Positions 63,360 through 64,000 of a DNA stretch of 64,000 bases are shown here, piece after piece. The DNA lies in assembly GCF_042944905.1 (NCBI RefSeq), contig NZ_CP168496.1, forward strand, positions 186,001 to 250,000. The letters are read 5' to 3'. The notes beneath the pieces are model-generated. The model was given only the letters and a program-made list of their open reading frames with translations, had not been told where the DNA came from and did no database searches. Source of the stretch: Psychrobacillus sp042944905 (lineage in GTDB: Bacteria; Bacillota; Bacilli; Bacillales_A; Planococcaceae). Each line of letters starts with the position of its first letter. Position 1 is the stretch's first letter. Position numbers and translations under genes: made by a program.

Positions 63360-64000
63360 ATGTTTAGAAATTTAATTTATTTTGACTCAAAAAAGGTTAT
63401 GGATTATAGATCTATCCTTGAAGGAAAAAAGTATGTGTCTATAAAGAATATTAAAGTTAGTTCAGAAAAGTCTTTAGCTGCTAAAATGCCCGTAATATCA
63501 GGAGGAATTGGTGGAGCTAGTGAAATGGACGGAGAAATATTAGAGAACCTTCTGTTGGATTGTGAAGAATTTGAAAGCTTACTTGAAAAGAAAAATAGAA
63601 ATGATTATTTCGATTTTACAATTGATAATTTTGATGCAGAAACAATACCTAAGTCTGCTATTATTCGTTTCGAAGGAAAATTTATAATTCCAGAAGAATT
63701 TGATATGATGGATTTAATAAATAAATTTAAGCCTATGTTAGCTACCAACATGAATCTTCAGAATTCACAAGAAGAGGAAATTTTTGGTAGTCTTTTTGGA
63801 AAAGAAAGTACTAAAATACCGGCTTTTATTGAATGTGATAATTTTGAAGATAGGGTTGGTTTTGCGAAATTTAATTCTAATAATCTTTGTTATGAACTTG
63901 AGAGTTTAGAGGACTATGAAGAGGAAGATGTCACAATCTTAGCGAAAGTACTTTCGAAAAAAGAAGCGAATAATCGTCCTATTATTGTTTTTGATATAAT
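63360..64000 (+). CDS. Partial gene, unknown function (cut by window end)
   Basis: ATG at 63360 with AAGGGG upstream; frame stays open for 213 codons to the window edge. Product starts MFRNLIYFDSKKVMDY; VISGGIGGASEMDGEILENLLLDC follows, and two parts are acidic. No signal peptide or membrane segment in the visible part. The opening (IYFDSKKVMDYRSILEGKKY) recalls DUF6414-like proteins, but I am not certain. Its ATG and promoter signals make a real gene very likely. Confidence 0.7.
   Translation, partial: MFRNLIYFDSKKVMDYRSILEGKKYVSIKNIKVSSEKSLAAKMPVISGGIGGASEMDGEILENLLLDCEEFESLLEKKNRNDYFDFTIDNFDAETIPKSAIIRFEGKFIIPEEFDMMDLINKFKPMLATNMNLQNSQEEEIFGSLFGKESTKIPAFIECDNFEDRVGFAKFNSNNLCYELESLEDYEEEDVTILAKVLSKKEANNRPIIVFDI

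Overview
The window looks like chromosome of a low-GC, Gram-positive, probably endospore-forming member of the Bacillales, most likely the Planococcaceae/Psychrobacillus-Lysinibacillus neighbourhood (inference from gene content and protein style; no 16S rRNA is present). Supporting signs are strong AGGAGG-type ribosome sites, TTG and GTG starts, S-box and cobalamin riboswitches, a lia cell-envelope stress module (liaI-liaH-liaF-liaS-liaR), a sporulation-type soluble histidine kinase, YqfQ/YppG-like and VanW-family proteins, and a sigma-B-type promoter. It is mostly ordinary core genome; no prophage, CRISPR array, rRNA or tRNA was seen. There is one intact IS3-family (IS150-like) element and one MITE-like element.

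Layout. 1-8 kb: an FhuF-like ferric reductase under a Fur box, a candidate Fur-controlled small RNA, malic enzyme, an exporter, peptidase T, a YhhN protein, an RDD protein and an M3 oligopeptidase. 8-14.7 kb: a DUF2087 regulator with a GIY-YIG protein, plsY-ydcF, then a SAM riboswitch driving metY followed by a short homoserine dehydrogenase, and a DNA alkylation repair protein. 14.8-22.8 kb: an excisionase-like HTH protein, an EamA transporter, the IS element, a BsuPI-domain lipoprotein, a two-component system that encloses an overlooked 55-residue membrane protein, DinB and a FlaR-like kinase. 22.8-29.2 kb: the lia module, then metallophosphoesterase-DedA-uppP (membrane and undecaprenyl phosphate functions). 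29.2-33.2 kb: a cobalamin riboswitch and long leader before nrdA-nrdB. 33.4-41.2 kb: VOC, DUF1697, 2-hydroxyacid dehydrogenase, the MITE-like insert, a lipoprotein, and a glycine-betaine-type ABC importer behind a sigma-B-like promoter. 41.5-50 kb: MHYT-GGDEF-EAL, DNA methyltransferase repair, a repeat cluster, a TetR-ABC export operon with an apparent ATT start, and an HpaB flavin monooxygenase. 50-64 kb: KtrB-type K+ channel, GAF-PAS kinase, a strange UvrA-like ATPase, DUF421, VanW, a SWIM-SNF2 helicase and a truncated gene at the right edge.

The most unusual signal is not a gene. At least eight intergenic spots hold arrays of short degenerate repeats whose cores recur at 21 bp: by hand count 35 of 39 intervals are exactly 21 bp and the rest 19 or 20. 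Core sequences differ between arrays but are related and occur in both orientations. Two of the arrays flank nrdAB, one sits between liaH and liaF, and others lie at gene ends or in a divergent promoter region. This looks like a dispersed, phase-constrained repeat family that ordinary annotation would miss.
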